Shown here one piece after another: positions 29,207 through 38,566 of a stretch of 64,000 nt of DNA. Position 1 is the first letter of the stretch; each line of letters opens with the position of its first letter. This DNA is from CAVVIH01 sp963748295. Its GTDB lineage: Bacteria; Acidobacteriota; Vicinamibacteria; Vicinamibacterales; 2-12-FULL-66-21. The position numbers and the translations under genes are program-made. The DNA is taken from positions 124,001 to 188,000 of the forward strand of contig CAVVIH010000001.1 of assembly GCA_963748295.1 (NCBI GenBank), read 5' to 3'. A model generated the notes under the pieces. The model did no database searches and was not told the origin of the DNA. It worked only from the letters and a program-made list of their open reading frames with translations.

Positions 29207-31480
29207 TTACGCAAGGGCTTCTCCTCCATGGAAGGTCCGGTTGATCACGTCCATCTGCTGCTCCCGCGTGAGCCGCACGAAGTTCACCGCGTAACCAGAC
29301 ACACGGATCGTCAGGCTTGGATATTTCTCCGGATGGTCCATCGCGTCGAGCAGCATCTCGCGGTTCAGCACATTCACGTTCAAGTGATACCCGGTGCTGC
29401 TGAAGAAGGCGTCGAGCATCGCCGTGAGATTGGCAATGCGATCGGCGGCAACGCGACCGAGTCCGGTCGGCACGAGAGTCGTGGTGAGCGAAATGCCATC
29501 CTGGGCATCGCGGTACGGAATCTTTGCGACCGAAGCGGCCGACGCGTGGATTCCGTGGCTGTCTCGCCCGTGCATCGGGTTCGCCCCCGGGGCGAACGGC
29601 TCGCCACGGCGGCGCCCGTCCGGCGTGTTTCCCGTCGCCTTCCCGTAGACGACGTTCGACGTGATGGTCAGAATCGACTGCGTATGCAGCGCGTTCCGGT
29701 AGGTCGGGTACTTGCGCAGCTTGCTCATGAACGTACTGACCGTCCACACCGCCAGCTGATCGACGCGATTGTCGTTGTTGCCGAAGAAGGGGAACGCTCC
29801 TTCGGCCCTGTAGTCAGTCACGAGGCCGGTCGAGTCGCGGATGACGTGGACCTTCGCGTACTTGATGGCGGACAAGCTGTCGGCGACGACGGACATGCCG
29901 GCCATGCCGAATGCCATGGTCCTGAGCGGCGCGTAGTCGTGCAGCGCCATTTCCACACGTTCGTAGGCGTACTTGTCGTGCATGTAGTGGATGACGTTCA
30001 TGGCATCCACGTACACTCCCGCGAGCCAGTCCATCGTCTTCTCGAAGCGCACGCGGACGTCGTCGAAGTCGAGGACGTCCCCTGTCACCGGGGCGAACGG
30101 CGGCGCGACCTGTTCGCCGCTCACCTCATCGCGGCCGCCGTTGATCGCGTAGAGGAGGCACTTGGCGAGATTCGCGCGAGCGCCGAAGAACTGCATCTGC
30201 TTGCCGACGACCATCGGCGACACGCAGCAGGCGATTGCGCCATCGTCACCCCAGGCGCGGCGCATCAGCTCGTCGCTCTCGAACTGGATCGAGCTCGTGT
30301 CGATGGCGACCTTCGAGGCAAACCGGCGGAAGCCGTCGGGCATCCGCGGCGAGTACCAGATCGTGAGGTTCGGCTCCGGCGCGGGCCCGAGATTGTAGAG
30401 CGTCTGCAGCAGGCGGAAACTGGTCTTCGTGACGAGCGAGCGACCGTCGTCGCCCATTCCGCCGATCGACTCGGTCACCCACGTCGGGTCGCCGGCGAAC
30501 AGTTCGTCGTATTCGGGTGTCCGCAGGAATCGGACGATGCGCAGCTTGATCACGAAGTCGTCGATGATCTCCTGCGCCTGCTCCTCGTCGAGCGTCCCGG
30601 CGGCGAGATCACGTTCGAAGTAGATATCGAGAAAGGTGGAGGTGCGGCCGAGCGACATCGCCGCGCCGTTCTGTTCCTTCACGCCGGCGAGATACCCGAA
30701 GTACAGCCACTGCACCGCTTCCTTCGCGGTGCGGGCCGGGCCCGTGATATCGAACCCGTAGCTCGCCGCCATCTTGATCAGTTCTTCGAGGGCGCGGATC
30801 TGCTCGGCCAGCTCCTCGCGATCGCGGATGATCTCGTCGCTGGAACGGCTGGCGTCGAGCGCGGCCTTCTCCTCCCGTTTGCGCTCAATCAGCCGGTTGA
30901 CGCCGTAGAGCGCAACCCGCCGGTAGTCGCCGATGATTCGCCCGCGGCCATATGCGTCGGGCAGGCCGGTCAGCACGTGCGAGCTGCGGCACTTGCGGAT
31001 GTCGGGTGTGTACGCATCGAACACCGCCTCGTTGTGCGTCTTGCGGTATTTCGTGAACGCCTGGACGACGGCGGGATCGGGTTCGTAGCCGTAGGTCTTG
31101 AGCGCGCTGGCGACCAGTCGGAAGCCGCCGTTCGGCATGATTGCGCGCTTGAGCGGCGCTTCGGTCTGCAGTCCAACGATGATCTCGTTGTCCTTGTCGA
31201 TGTAACCGGGCGCGTGTGCCGTGATCGAACTGGGAATCTGGGAGACGTCGAGCACGCCCTTCTTGCGCTCCTCGATGAACAGCGCCTCGAGCGTCTTCCA
31301 GATCTTCTGCGTGCGCACGGTCGCCGGCGCGAGAAAGCCGCCGTCGCCGTCGTACGGCTGGTAATTCTGCTGGATGAAATCGCGGACATTGATCTCCTTC
31401 TGCCAGAGTCCAGTCCGGAACCCGCGCCAGGGCGACCTCGCCGCTGCAGTGTTCGTGGCGCGTAGGGTGGTGACAGACAT
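29207..31480 (-). CDS. pflB: Formate C-acetyltransferase (pyruvate formate-lyase)
   Basis: 757 aa, normal length and intact. The adjacent catalytic cysteines are in IACCVSPMVVG, and the glycyl-radical site is in LTIRVSGYAVNFVRLT near the C-terminus. N-terminal WRGFRTGLWQKEINVRDFI and NYQPYDGDGGFL are typical PflB. It converts pyruvate and CoA to acetyl-CoA and formate in anaerobic energy metabolism. Start ATG 31480 is preceded by GGAGG (about 31486-31490); longer upstream readings are unlikely. Unusual in a genome that otherwise shows aerobic features (heme A synthase at 53.7 kb), so probably used in hypoxia. Confidence 0.95.
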   Translation of the reverse strand: MSVTTLRATNTAAARSPWRGFRTGLWQKEINVRDFIQQNYQPYDGDGGFLAPATVRTQKIWKTLEALFIEERKKGVLDVSQIPSSITAHAPGYIDKDNEIIVGLQTEAPLKRAIMPNGGFRLVASALKTYGYEPDPAVVQAFTKYRKTHNEAVFDAYTPDIRKCRSSHVLTGLPDAYGRGRIIGDYRRVALYGVNRLIERKREEKAALDASRSSDEIIRDREELAEQIRALEELIKMAASYGFDITGPARTAKEAVQWLYFGYLAGVKEQNGAAMSLGRTSTFLDIYFERDLAAGTLDEEQAQEIIDDFVIKLRIVRFLRTPEYDELFAGDPTWVTESIGGMGDDGRSLVTKTSFRLLQTLYNLGPAPEPNLTIWYSPRMPDGFRRFASKVAIDTSSIQFESDELMRRAWGDDGAIACCVSPMVVGKQMQFFGARANLAKCLLYAINGGRDEVSGEQVAPPFAPVTGDVLDFDDVRVRFEKTMDWLAGVYVDAMNVIHYMHDKYAYERVEMALHDYAPLRTMAFGMAGMSVVADSLSAIKYAKVHVIRDSTGLVTDYRAEGAFPFFGNNDNRVDQLAVWTVSTFMSKLRKYPTYRNALHTQSILTITSNVVYGKATGNTPDGRRRGEPFAPGANPMHGRDSHGIHASAASVAKIPYRDAQDGISLTTTLVPTGLGRVAADRIANLTAMLDAFFSSTGYHLNVNVLNREMLLDAMDHPEKYPSLTIRVSGYAVNFVRLTREQQMDVINRTFHGGEALA

Positions 31481-31853
31481 CGAATCCTCCTTGCGCGGGC
31501 TCCGGACGATCGGACCTGCAGAGCACGGCACACCGCGAGTCCGCCTTCGGACATCTCCTTGATTACCAGCCCGCCCGGAGGGCGCACCCAAAGCACAGCA
31601 GAATCGTACCGGCCAGCGACGGCGCGCTCCAGAATGTGTCCGGCGAACAAGGACTAGTTGTTTGTGACAGCATCCGCACTGCAAGGCAGCGTGGCGTGAG
31701 ATTTTGCGGTCGTCGGGGAGATTTCCCCACTGCTGTGAGGCGATGGACGCTACGACGCAGGGCCTGCGAGAATCGTCGGGGGGCTGTGGATTGCGACGGG
31801 TTGGCTGAAGACCTCGAGGTCCCGTCGGTATCCGCCTTGCGAGATCTCTCATC
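31481..31853. other. Divergent intergenic region pflB/TonB
   Basis: I see the pflB ribosome-binding site at the left edge but no clear -35/-10, no good -24/-12 site toward pflB and no FNR-type TTGAT-N4-ATCAA palindrome. On the plus strand TGGCGTG(31692 region)...TTGCG has 11 rather than 10 bp between GG and GC, so it misses the sigma-54 spacing by one base. Confidence 0.5.
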
Positions 31854-32744
31854 GTGCTTGATCTCGACCCGCTCGCGCCTCGCACGCCGCGGCTGCCGCA
31901 TCAGCGGTTAGGTGCGCTAATTCAACTCGGGGCGTCGATTGCGCTGCACGTGAGCCTTGTCGTCGTCGCGGCTTTGATCGAGACCACGTCGGCACCTGGC
32001 GTCGAGTCTCGCCGAGCCGAACCGACCACCGACCAACAAGCCTGAGGTTCGGCATGTCGTGTTTCTCGCGCCAGAGGTGCCACGGATGGGCGGCGGCGGG
32101 GGTGGCGGAGGCAATCAGCAACCGGGTCCAATCCGTCGCGCGCAGGGCGTCGGCTCGGACTCGATCACCCTGCGAGTGCGAAAAGAGCCGCCGCCAACGG
32201 CCGCTCCAGTGCCGACAGCTTCCGCATCTGCCGTCGAGGACCTTCCTCCGCTCCCATCGATCGTGCTCGAGGCGAAGCCGCTGGCCTCCGGCCTGTTCGA
32301 TCAGATTGGACTGCCGACCGGCGGCGTGATGTCAGGCACGTCGACAGGTCCTGGGTCCGGGGGCGGCGTCGGCACTGGACGCGGGACTGGCATCGGGTCA
32401 GGGACGTGGGCCCGGACTCGGCCCCGGATCCGGCGGTGGAACTGGCGGCGGCGTTTACCGCCCCGGCGGGGCGGTATCCGCACCGCGCCTGATCAAAGAG
32501 GTCAAACCGAAGTACACGAGCGAGGCGCTCGTCAACAGAATTCAAGGCACGGTTGCCCTGGAAGTCGTCGTCACAGGCGACGGATGCACGTCGCAAATCC
32601 GTATCGTCCGATCGCTGGACCGCAGGGGGTCTCGATGAAGAAGCCATAGCGGCCGTTGCCCAATGGCGGTTCGAGCCGGGGCGTCTTGGGGCCGCGCCGG
32701 TCGATGTGCTCGTCACGATCGAGCTCGACTTCAGGATTCGCTGA
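31854..32744 (+). CDS. TonB-like energy-transduction protein (three frameshifts)
   Basis: An N-terminal membrane helix (LGASIALHVSLVVVAALIE) is followed by a low-complexity Pro/Gly linker (GGGGGGGGNQQPGP, TGPGSGGGVGTGRGTG) and a TonB C-terminal domain: PRLIKEVKPKYTSEALVNRI, GTVALEVVVTGDG, GLDEEAIAAVAQWRFEPGR, VDVLVTIELDFR. Frame changes are near 32045, 32405 and 32620. TonB proteins pass proton-motive force to outer-membrane receptors; no ExbB/ExbD lies beside it, so it must use distant ones, or it is one of the many orphan TonB-like proteins of acidobacteria. The TAG/TGA end at 32744 is 44 bp before OsmC. Confidence 0.75.
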
Positions 32745-32788
32745 AGCTCGCGTAATCAGTGTCCCACAACCACGTCGGAGGTAAACAT

Positions 32789-33265
32789 ATGGCGGACGTC
32801 TTCATCTCCCATCTCGAGTGGACCGGAGCAGCTGCGGGTCCGACACGCGATCCCGCGACGTTCAGTCGCGATCTCACCGTGTCCATGGATGCCACGACGC
32901 TTCCGATGTCGTCGGCTCCGGGCTTTCGCGGCGATCCGTCCCGAACGAATCCCGAGCAACTCTTCGTCGCGTCGCTCAGCGCGTGTCACGCGCTGACGTA
33001 TCTATTCCTCGCGGCGAAGAACCAGATTCCCGTGATCGGCTACAGAGACGATGCCGAAGGCCACCTCGGACCGGTGGACGGCAAGATTCGGATGTCGCGA
33101 GTGACGTTACGGCCGCTCATCACCCTCGAGTCAGGCGCGAACGAAGCGCTCGCGCGAGCGCTGGTTGCGAAAGCGCATGACAACTGCTTCATCGCCAACT
33201 CCGTGGCGACACCAGTTGACGTCGTGCCAGCCTTCGCGTTTGCCGAGACGGCTGCTTCACGTTGA
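32789..33265 (+). CDS. OsmC-family peroxiredoxin
   Basis: 158 aa from ATG 32789, with an SD at CGGAGGTAA. Both redox cysteines of the OsmC/Ohr fold are present: SLSACHALTYLFLA and KAHDNCFIANSV. The N-terminal EWTGAAAGPTRDP and GDPSRTNPEQLFVAS also fit OsmC. It reduces organic hydroperoxides using the first cysteine as the peroxidatic residue, in the cytoplasm. It is the first of a plus-strand run (OsmC, 33280, BON) in the stress island; an ATG at 32759 in frame is less likely because of the SD position. Confidence 0.9.
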   Translation: MADVFISHLEWTGAAAGPTRDPATFSRDLTVSMDATTLPMSSAPGFRGDPSRTNPEQLFVASLSACHALTYLFLAAKNQIPVIGYRDDAEGHLGPVDGKIRMSRVTLRPLITLESGANEALARALVAKAHDNCFIANSVATPVDVVPAFAFAETAASR

Positions 33266-33279
33266 CGGGAGACTTCATC

Positions 33280-33774
33280 ATGCTGAATGATTTGCAGCCT
33301 TCATCCCTCGCCGGTCCGGTTGGCCAATCGACCGCGCGCAATCCCGAGTGCGATCGCAAGATCGTTTACTGGCATCGTGAGCTTCCACCGCTCGACGCCG
33401 AAGCGCTGGGCGAACATACCGTCGAGGCCAACAGTATGCGGGTGGCCGGCAGTCTCGCTCACCGCGGCGATCTGTGGGATCAGTGTTACCGGGACCTGAT
33501 GGCCCAGGTGCATCTTCGGCTGGATCAGGAGGTGCACCGGCTTGGCGGTGACTACGCGCATGTTCTCGAAGAAACGATCGGCAGCAGGGTTGACGACCGC
33601 ACCGGTGAGGTATGGCTCCACGGCTGCATCAAATACCTGTTGCTTCGGCGACCGGGGAGATCGAGAAAGATCGCTGAGGTCGCGACTTCATGCCGGTGGA
33701 GCTCGCGGCGGCCGCTGCGCCGCGCACTGCGGATTGCGGTCCAGCTTTCGGAAGGACTCGCCAACCCTCGTTGA
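33280..33774 (+). CDS. Conserved protein of Usp clusters, function unknown (C-terminus uncertain)
   Basis: From ATG 33280. The stretch RKIVYWHRELPPLDAEALGE, HTVEANSMRVAGSLAHRGDLWDQCYRDLMAQ, EVHRLGGDYAHVLEETI and GEVWLHGCIKYLLLRRP has the even conservation of a real protein and resembles unnamed proteins found beside Usp, OsmC and BON genes in other bacteria (from memory). The last 35 residues (TSCRWSSRRPLRRALRI) look like out-of-frame sequence, so a frameshift near 33660 is likely. No known motif or membrane segment. It starts 15 bp after OsmC and is likely cotranscribed. Confidence 0.65.
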   Translation: MLNDLQPSSLAGPVGQSTARNPECDRKIVYWHRELPPLDAEALGEHTVEANSMRVAGSLAHRGDLWDQCYRDLMAQVHLRLDQEVHRLGGDYAHVLEETIGSRVDDRTGEVWLHGCIKYLLLRRPGRSRKIAEVATSCRWSSRRPLRRALRIAVQLSEGLANPR

Positions 33775-33784
33775 AAAAGTCCCC

Positions 33785-33976
33785 ATGGGCGAGGAGATTT
33801 CCGCGGGTGAACTGCTCACGGCCACGCATGGCGACACCGGAATGCTGGCTAGCGATGCGCCCAGGCGTCGTGGTCGAACGGTACGTCGCTTGCCCCCAAT
33901 CAACAGAGAAGCGATCTCGGTGGGCGAACAGAGCGAGCTCTACGACACGAGAGACGCAGGGAAGGAGGCACCGTGA
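33785..33976 (+). CDS. Possible small protein coupled to the BON gene
   Basis: A 63-codon frame from ATG 33785 (MGEEISAGELLTATHGDTG) to a TGA that overlaps the GTG start of the BON gene. The first part looks protein-like, the rest (RRRGRTVRRLPPINREA) does not. It may instead be untranslated leader. Confidence 0.3.
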   Translation: MGEEISAGELLTATHGDTGMLASDAPRRRGRTVRRLPPINREAISVGEQSELYDTRDAGKEAP

Positions 33977-34674
33977 CCACTGCAACGCTGACCGAGGCTG
34001 ATGTTCGAGTGCGCGACGCCGTAATGAGGCAGCTCGACTGGGATCCCGAGGTGGATGCCGCTGCGGTGGGCGTCGCCGCTAAGAGCGGAACGGTAACGCT
34101 GACTGGCTTCATCGACACGTATTCCGGCAAGCTCGCGGCCGAGCGGGCCGCCAAACGGGTGCGCGGCGTACGAGCCGTCGCCAACGACATCGACGTTCGC
34201 CTTCGCCTCGAGCGGACGGATGCTGACGTCGCCCTGGACGCCGTCCACGCCCTGGAGCTTCGCAGCATGATCCCAGAGAGCGTCCAGGCGGTTGTCCACA
34301 ACGGCCACGTCACGCTCACCGGCAAAGTGGACTGGCTCTACCAGAAGGAGAGCGCGGCGAAAGTCGTTCGACACATTCGCGGGGTGCGCGGTGTGTTGAA
34401 TCACATCTCCGTGAAGCCACGGGCCGCTGTCCGTGATGTCCGACACCGCATCGTCAAGGCGCTGCATCAGAACGCCGACGTCGACGCACGTCACATCACC
34501 GTGACCGTGTCGGGCGACACGGCGACGCTCACGGGCACGGTTGGAACCTGGCTGCAACGAGAGTCGGCGGAACGCGCGGCGTCGAGTGCGCCCGGTATCG
34601 CCGACGTCGACAACCGGATCATCGTGCAGTCTCTCGACGACTCGAAGATGGGCGACGGCGACGAAATCTGTTGA
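33973..34674 (+). CDS. Triple BON-domain protein
   Basis: 233 aa with three BON domains: DAAAVGVAAKSGTVTLTGFI with RAAKRVRGVRAVANDI; VQAVVHNGHVTLTGKVDW with VVRHIRGVRGVLNHI; and ITVTVSGDTATLTGTVGTW with ASSAPGIADVDNRI. BON domains bind phospholipid or membranes and are found in osmotic-shock protein OsmY. There is no signal peptide, so it would act in the cytoplasm at the membrane, or be exported by an unrecognised route. GTG start 33973 has a good SD (GAAGGAGG, 33961-33968). A related single-BON gene lies at 41001. Confidence 0.88.
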   Translation: MTTATLTEADVRVRDAVMRQLDWDPEVDAAAVGVAAKSGTVTLTGFIDTYSGKLAAERAAKRVRGVRAVANDIDVRLRLERTDADVALDAVHALELRSMIPESVQAVVHNGHVTLTGKVDWLYQKESAAKVVRHIRGVRGVLNHISVKPRAAVRDVRHRIVKALHQNADVDARHITVTVSGDTATLTGTVGTWLQRESAERAASSAPGIADVDNRIIVQSLDDSKMGDGDEIC

Positions 34675-35099
34675 AACGCGCGGCGCCGTCTCGAGGACCT
34701 GGCGCGGCGGCGAGGCGACGTCAAGACACGCGCGTCCGCAACCTGAGTAGTGAGGTCATCGTGCTCGCGGAACGCTTGCTACATGACATCGGCTTCCACG
34801 GCTCCGCGTTCGGCGCCGCGCAGGCACCCGAGTGGGCGCGCGGCCTGCTCGTCCGCGTGCATCGGAGATTGTGTGCGATGCGCGGACACGGCCTCATCCT
34901 TCACTTCGAGCCTCGTCGCTTGTTCCTTCGGTGTGTCGATTGCGGCTGGGAATCATCGGGATGGATGATCGAGAGACCGCGATTCTCGGACACAACGGGG
35001 TGTCGGTCATGGAGGCGGCCGGCAGTTCCACCGTCGTCGACAGCCACTGGAGCGAGCGCCACGGTGGCGGCGCGTCGAAATCGTAGCGGCCGACGATGA
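34671..35099 (+). CDS. Small cysteine-containing (zinc-ribbon-like) protein, 3' part unreliable
   Basis: From TTG 34671, which overlaps the BON stop. The informative part is VRVHRRLCAMRGHGLILHFEPRRLFLRCVDCGWESSGWMI: C..RGH and C..CGWES form a possible four-ligand zinc site (Cys, His, Cys, Cys). Short proteins with this RCxxCGxxxxGW ending are frequent in acidobacterial genomes, with no assigned role. After residue 105 the sequence (SDTTGCRSWRRPAV) looks out of frame and overlaps the end of the opposite L,D-transpeptidase gene, so the true stop is probably near 34990. A start further downstream at about GTG 34760 is possible. Confidence 0.5.
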   Translation: MKRAAPSRGPGAAARRRQDTRVRNLSSEVIVLAERLLHDIGFHGSAFGAAQAPEWARGLLVRVHRRLCAMRGHGLILHFEPRRLFLRCVDCGWESSGWMIERPRFSDTTGCRSWRRPAVPPSSTATGASATVAARRNRSGRR

Positions 35100-35773
35100 A
35101 GACGGGCGTTCCAGGCATCAGCACCCTCGTCGCGCTGAGATCGAGCACCCAGGTCTGTCCCCATTCAAAGAGCCATTGGGCGTCTCGTTCGAGCAGGCGA
35201 ATGCAGCCGTGACTGGCGGGATATCCGGGCAGCGAGGACCTCGTGGAACGCCAGACCTTCGCGATTGCCGAAATTGAAGTACCAACGCATGAACCAGTCC
35301 GGATCGATGGTGCTTGCGCGTCCCGAAGATCGCCAGTTCAAGGCGAAGCGTCCCGAACTGGTCGGGTTGGTCCGTGTGCCCGTGCTGATCGGGCCCCAGC
35401 GCACGAGGTTTCCGAACTCGTAGGCACCGAACAGCTGCCCTGGCAGGTAGACAACCAGGAACGTTGGCCACGCCTCGGCCGACGCATATCGCATCGGCAA
35501 CACGCTGTACGACAATTCGTCCTCGCCCCAGAACTCCGGCACGACGATCTCTCGCAGCTGTTCCAGGTGCGCGACGTCGGCCCGATTCAGCTTCTCCAGT
35601 AACGCCAATTGAGACTCGCTGAATCTCTCCTGGAGGGATCCGATGCGATCGGCCCTGGTCTCGATTCGGTATCGTGCTTCCGTTTGCGCGCGTACCGTGG
35701 CGGGCTGAACGGCCACCAGGCCGACCAGGGCTGCGCACCCGATCGAGAGGGCCAGGACTTGTGACCATCGCAT
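34894..35773 (-). CDS. L,D-transpeptidase (one frameshift, 3' end uncertain)
   Basis: Signal peptide VLALSIGCAALVGLVAV then AQTEARYRIETRADRIG. The YkuD catalytic region follows: TFLVVYLPGQLFGAYEFG, RWGPISTGTRTNPTSSGRF, DPDWFMRWYFNFGNREGLAFH and, after a frame change near 35215, YPASHGCIRLLERDAQWLFE, the HxxAx..SHGCIRL catalytic motif with Cys. These periplasmic enzymes make 3-3 peptidoglycan crosslinks or attach lipoproteins, often in stationary phase. About 290 aa. The end at 34894 overlaps the small plus-strand protein; one of the two 3' ends is wrong because of indels. Start ATG 35773; GTG 35809 is also possible. Confidence 0.75.
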
Positions 35774-35809
35774 GCGGGCATTTCGAGCAATCGGAGTGCC
35801 CGAGTGCAC

Positions 35810-36263
35810 GGGGCGGCCAACCGGCCCCGCCCCGAAACGACGGCCGGCTGGCTGCGGACTATTCCGCAGCCGCCGGGAAGATTACGCAGGCGACAGCTCG
35901 TCTCAGGCCGTATCTGTGAGCGAGGACGCCGTGATCCTCCTATTCACGGCCATGGTCCGTTCTACCGATGAGGAGCGAGGATACGTGCCCCGATTTGTCG
36001 CCGGGACAGGAGCCAGCCGTGCGTATGCAAGGCGTGGCTACGCCAATGGCCTAATGGCATACGTACGGGAGGTGGCCGCCCGCACCGAGCAGGTCCTGGT
36101 GCCCAATCAAACACGCTCGAGCCATCCCAGCACCCCATCAGCGCTATCACGGGTTTCTCGATTACGGTGACCCGTCCGCGTATCGAGAGGAGCTACCGGC
36201 GCTGCGACACGCGATGAGGGCACGGCCCATCACGGTGCCGGTAAGCGCGGAAGGCCGTCGGCC
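35810..36263. other. Intergenic region with a possible gene remnant
   Basis: No complete gene. Between about 36135 and 36262 a plus-strand frame reads HQRYHGFLDYGDPSAYREEL and PALRHAMRARPITVPVSAEG, which looks protein-like, and another frame upstream (AYVREVAARTEQVL) may belong to it. This could be the 3' end of a gene broken by indels, ending at the TGA near 36291 inside the next gene. I could not identify it. Confidence 0.35.
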
Positions 36264-37166
36264 ATGTCCCAACTTGCCGTCGCGCCCGTGACGTGGATCG
36301 TTTTCTTGCATGTCCTGCTCGAAGAATCAGCGCAGGTCACACGGCCTCATCAGAAAGCGCCAGCAGGGGAGTCGTGGATGCATCTAGGTCTTCCACAGAA
36401 CGGCGACGTGGTGGTCTCCCACCCGACAGCCGCACCCGGTCGCGAGCGGCGCATCGCGTACACGATTTCAGGGGCGCTCCTTGCTCTCGGCGCGCCGACG
36501 GGGCTCTTACTGATGCGTCTCGTTCGCCGGCGTGAGGTGTCGTGGCGCACGGTGAGCGAGGAGATTGCCGGTGACCGTGCGACGTATGGGTACGTCGCTG
36601 GTTCAACGACGATGGCCTTCGCGGTGTTTGGCGGCGTGCTTGGGCACTATGCTGACAAGCTAGCCCGGCTGGCAACGACGGATCCGCTGACCGGTCTGCT
36701 CAACGCGCGCGCGTTCGACCAGCGCCTGCGTCAGGAAGTCGCCCGCGCCGCCCGATATGGTGGCCCGCTGGCACTGTTGATGCTCGATTTGGATGGCCTC
36801 AAGGCGATCAACGACCAACAGGGACACGCGGCCGGTGACCGCGCGCTCCAATCGGTCGCCAGCGCGATTCGCTCTGAGCTTCGAGAGGTCGATCTGGCGG
36901 CGCGTCTCGGCGGAGACGAGTTTGGGGTGCTGGCGCCGCGCACGGACGACACGGCCGCGATGGCGCTCGGCAACCGTGTCCGCGCCCTTGCGGCCGAACG
37001 GCTGACCGCCGCGCTTGGCCAGCGCTGCACCGTGTCCGTGGGTGCGGCTTGTCTGCGACCGTCGGAGTCCCGAACCGGAACAACGAGCTCACTGATGAAG
37101 GCCGCCGACACCGGTCTGTACGAGGCGAAGCGCCAGGGCGGGAACCGCGTACACGTTGGGGCCTGA
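36264..37166 (+). CDS. Membrane-bound diguanylate cyclase (GGDEF)
   Basis: 300 aa. Two hydrophobic helices (IAYTISGALLALGAPTGLLL and GYVAGSTTMAFAVFGGVLGHYA) precede a GGDEF domain: LATTDPLTGLLNARAF, LALLMLDLDGLKAINDQQGH, AARLGGDEFGVL. The active motif is intact, and the inhibitory I-site RxxD (REVD) sits five residues before GGDEF, so product feedback is expected. It makes cyclic di-GMP from two GTP, linking the island to biofilm or motility control. The start is uncertain; a start at ATG 36378 would remove 38 weakly conserved residues. Confidence 0.87.
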   Translation: MSQLAVAPVTWIVFLHVLLEESAQVTRPHQKAPAGESWMHLGLPQNGDVVVSHPTAAPGRERRIAYTISGALLALGAPTGLLLMRLVRRREVSWRTVSEEIAGDRATYGYVAGSTTMAFAVFGGVLGHYADKLARLATTDPLTGLLNARAFDQRLRQEVARAARYGGPLALLMLDLDGLKAINDQQGHAAGDRALQSVASAIRSELREVDLAARLGGDEFGVLAPRTDDTAAMALGNRVRALAAERLTAALGQRCTVSVGAACLRPSESRTGTTSSLMKAADTGLYEAKRQGGNRVHVGA

Positions 37167-37442
37167 CAGCCGCCGGCAGGCGTCAAGGGCGCATAGCCTC
37201 GTCGTCGTTATTTCCCGATCGCCATTTGCGGATGACTTCCCGCCCGAATATGAAGATCACGACCACCCTTGCTATCCACATCCGAATCCTATTCAAGCTG
37301 GGATTGCCTCCTCCGATGGACTGAATCCGACCACGTAGAGCACCAGCACGACCAGCCGCGAATGCGTCGGCCGCTTAGCCGGGCGCTGCGACCCGGAAGA
37401 TTCGGGCATCGGTCGACTCTCGTGGAGACTGTGCCGTCGTGG

Positions 37443-37733
37443 CTACGACGGGCGGCCAGCACCAAAGCGGCCGACGGTGAATCCGATCATGCAGCCGAAC
37501 AGCGCTCCGACGCCCGCCGCGACACCCAGCGACGCGAACGGGTGCTGGCGGATTCGCAGGGTGGTTTCGGCCGTACAATCTTCGACCGCATGACGTCCGG
37601 CGACGACCGCGCGTCGCACGTCCCGCATGCTCTCTTCGATGGCTGCCAACACCGGCTCGGTGTACTCACTGGCGGCTTTGGCCGTCGACTCGGTCACAGG
37701 TGCCATGATGTCCTCCGATTCGTAAACACGCAT
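37443..37733 (-). CDS. Small DUF883/ElaB-like membrane-anchored protein
   Basis: 96 aa. A helical region (EYTEPVLAAIEESMRDVRRAVVAGRHAVEDCTAE) precedes RIRQHPFASLGVAAGVGALFGCMIGFTVGR, the glycine-rich C-terminal anchor with HP..S.G.A.G.G...G typical of ElaB/YqjD/DUF883 proteins. Such proteins anchor ribosomes or respond to stationary phase in E. coli. Only 23 bp separates it from the upstream acyltransferase-like gene, so both may be in one operon. Region 37167-37442 between it and the GGDEF gene holds nothing I can identify. Confidence 0.78.
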   Translation of the reverse strand: MRVYESEDIMAPVTESTAKAASEYTEPVLAAIEESMRDVRRAVVAGRHAVEDCTAETTLRIRQHPFASLGVAAGVGALFGCMIGFTVGRFGAGRPS

Positions 37734-37756
37734 TTTCTCCTCAGGATCCGCCCGCT

Positions 37757-38536
37757 TTACAACACCGCGTCACGGCGTGGAAACCTCTGCACCGGGCTGC
37801 CGACGTACACGGTCCCGGGGTCCAGCCGCATGTGCTTCGGCACGAGACTCATCGCGCCGACCTGGCATCCGTCACCGGCGACGACATCGATCTCGATGAT
37901 GCTGCCGACGCCGATCGTCACGTTGCGACCCAGACGTACCCCGCCGGTCTTCAGCACTCCATGTTCCACGGTGTGACCGGACAGATGGACCCCATCGCCA
38001 ATGACGACGTCGTCGCCGAACTCCAGCAGGTTGTAGTCGGCAACGGCAAGACTGTTCACGTAGACCCGCCGGCCCAGACGCGCGCCCGCGAGTCGGAGAT
38101 ATGCCGTCCACACCGGTGAGCCGCGGAACACGGCGCCGGCGACGAGCCTCACGATGTGGGCCATCACCATGCCACGGACCCAGCGCAACAGCGGCCATTC
38201 CACGTCGGCGATTCGCACCTCGAGTCCCGCTGGCGTTCCCCATCCCAGCGTCCGTACGGCAAGCGCCGAGGCCGGCATCAGCAGCAGCCCGAAGAGCACG
38301 TACGACGGCACGATCGCGAAGGCGATCGCGACGAGCTTCGGGACCGTCTGAGCCGGCGCCCACCGAGCGAGGTAAGACCAGAGAAAGACCACAGGCAAGA
38401 AAGCCAGGCCGCAGACAACCGCTTCGGCGACAGCGACCGTGACGACAGTCCAGCCAATGTGAGCCGCTGCGAGCAGACGTCGTCGAGCGGATGTCGCCGG
38501 GGTCAAGTGATCTGCAGATGAAGGCCACGACTGCAC
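37757..38536 (-). CDS. Membrane protein with left-handed beta-helix (Pls/PosA-like acetyltransferase C-terminus)
   Basis: 259 aa. Two or three helices (VVTVAVAEAVVCGLAFLPVV, LVAIAFAIVPSYVLFGLLL) are followed by hexapeptide-repeat sequence: ARLGRRVYVNSLAVAD, LEFGDDVVIGDGVHLSGHTV, VRLGRNVTIGVGSII and VVAGDGCQVGAMSLVPK. This is the arrangement of the C-terminal domain of Pls/PosA-type NRPS-like proteins, here as a separate, short protein. Natural substrate is unknown; amino-acid polymer or lipid modification are guesses from the larger homologues. It lies in the minus-strand run with nhaA and the phosphatase. Confidence 0.75.
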   Translation of the reverse strand: MQSWPSSADHLTPATSARRRLLAAAHIGWTVVTVAVAEAVVCGLAFLPVVFLWSYLARWAPAQTVPKLVAIAFAIVPSYVLFGLLLMPASALAVRTLGWGTPAGLEVRIADVEWPLLRWVRGMVMAHIVRLVAGAVFRGSPVWTAYLRLAGARLGRRVYVNSLAVADYNLLEFGDDVVIGDGVHLSGHTVEHGVLKTGGVRLGRNVTIGVGSIIEIDVVAGDGCQVGAMSLVPKHMRLDPGTVYVGSPVQRFPRRDAVL

Positions 38537-38566
38537 GGCAGTCTCGAACTTTCGCGGGTCTCGCCA

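Noticed and set aside
31481..31853. FNR- or sigma-54-controlled promoter for pflB
   Set aside because: I checked the region for TTGAT-N4-ATCAA and for GG-N10-GC with TTGC toward pflB and found none; control of pflB remains unknown.
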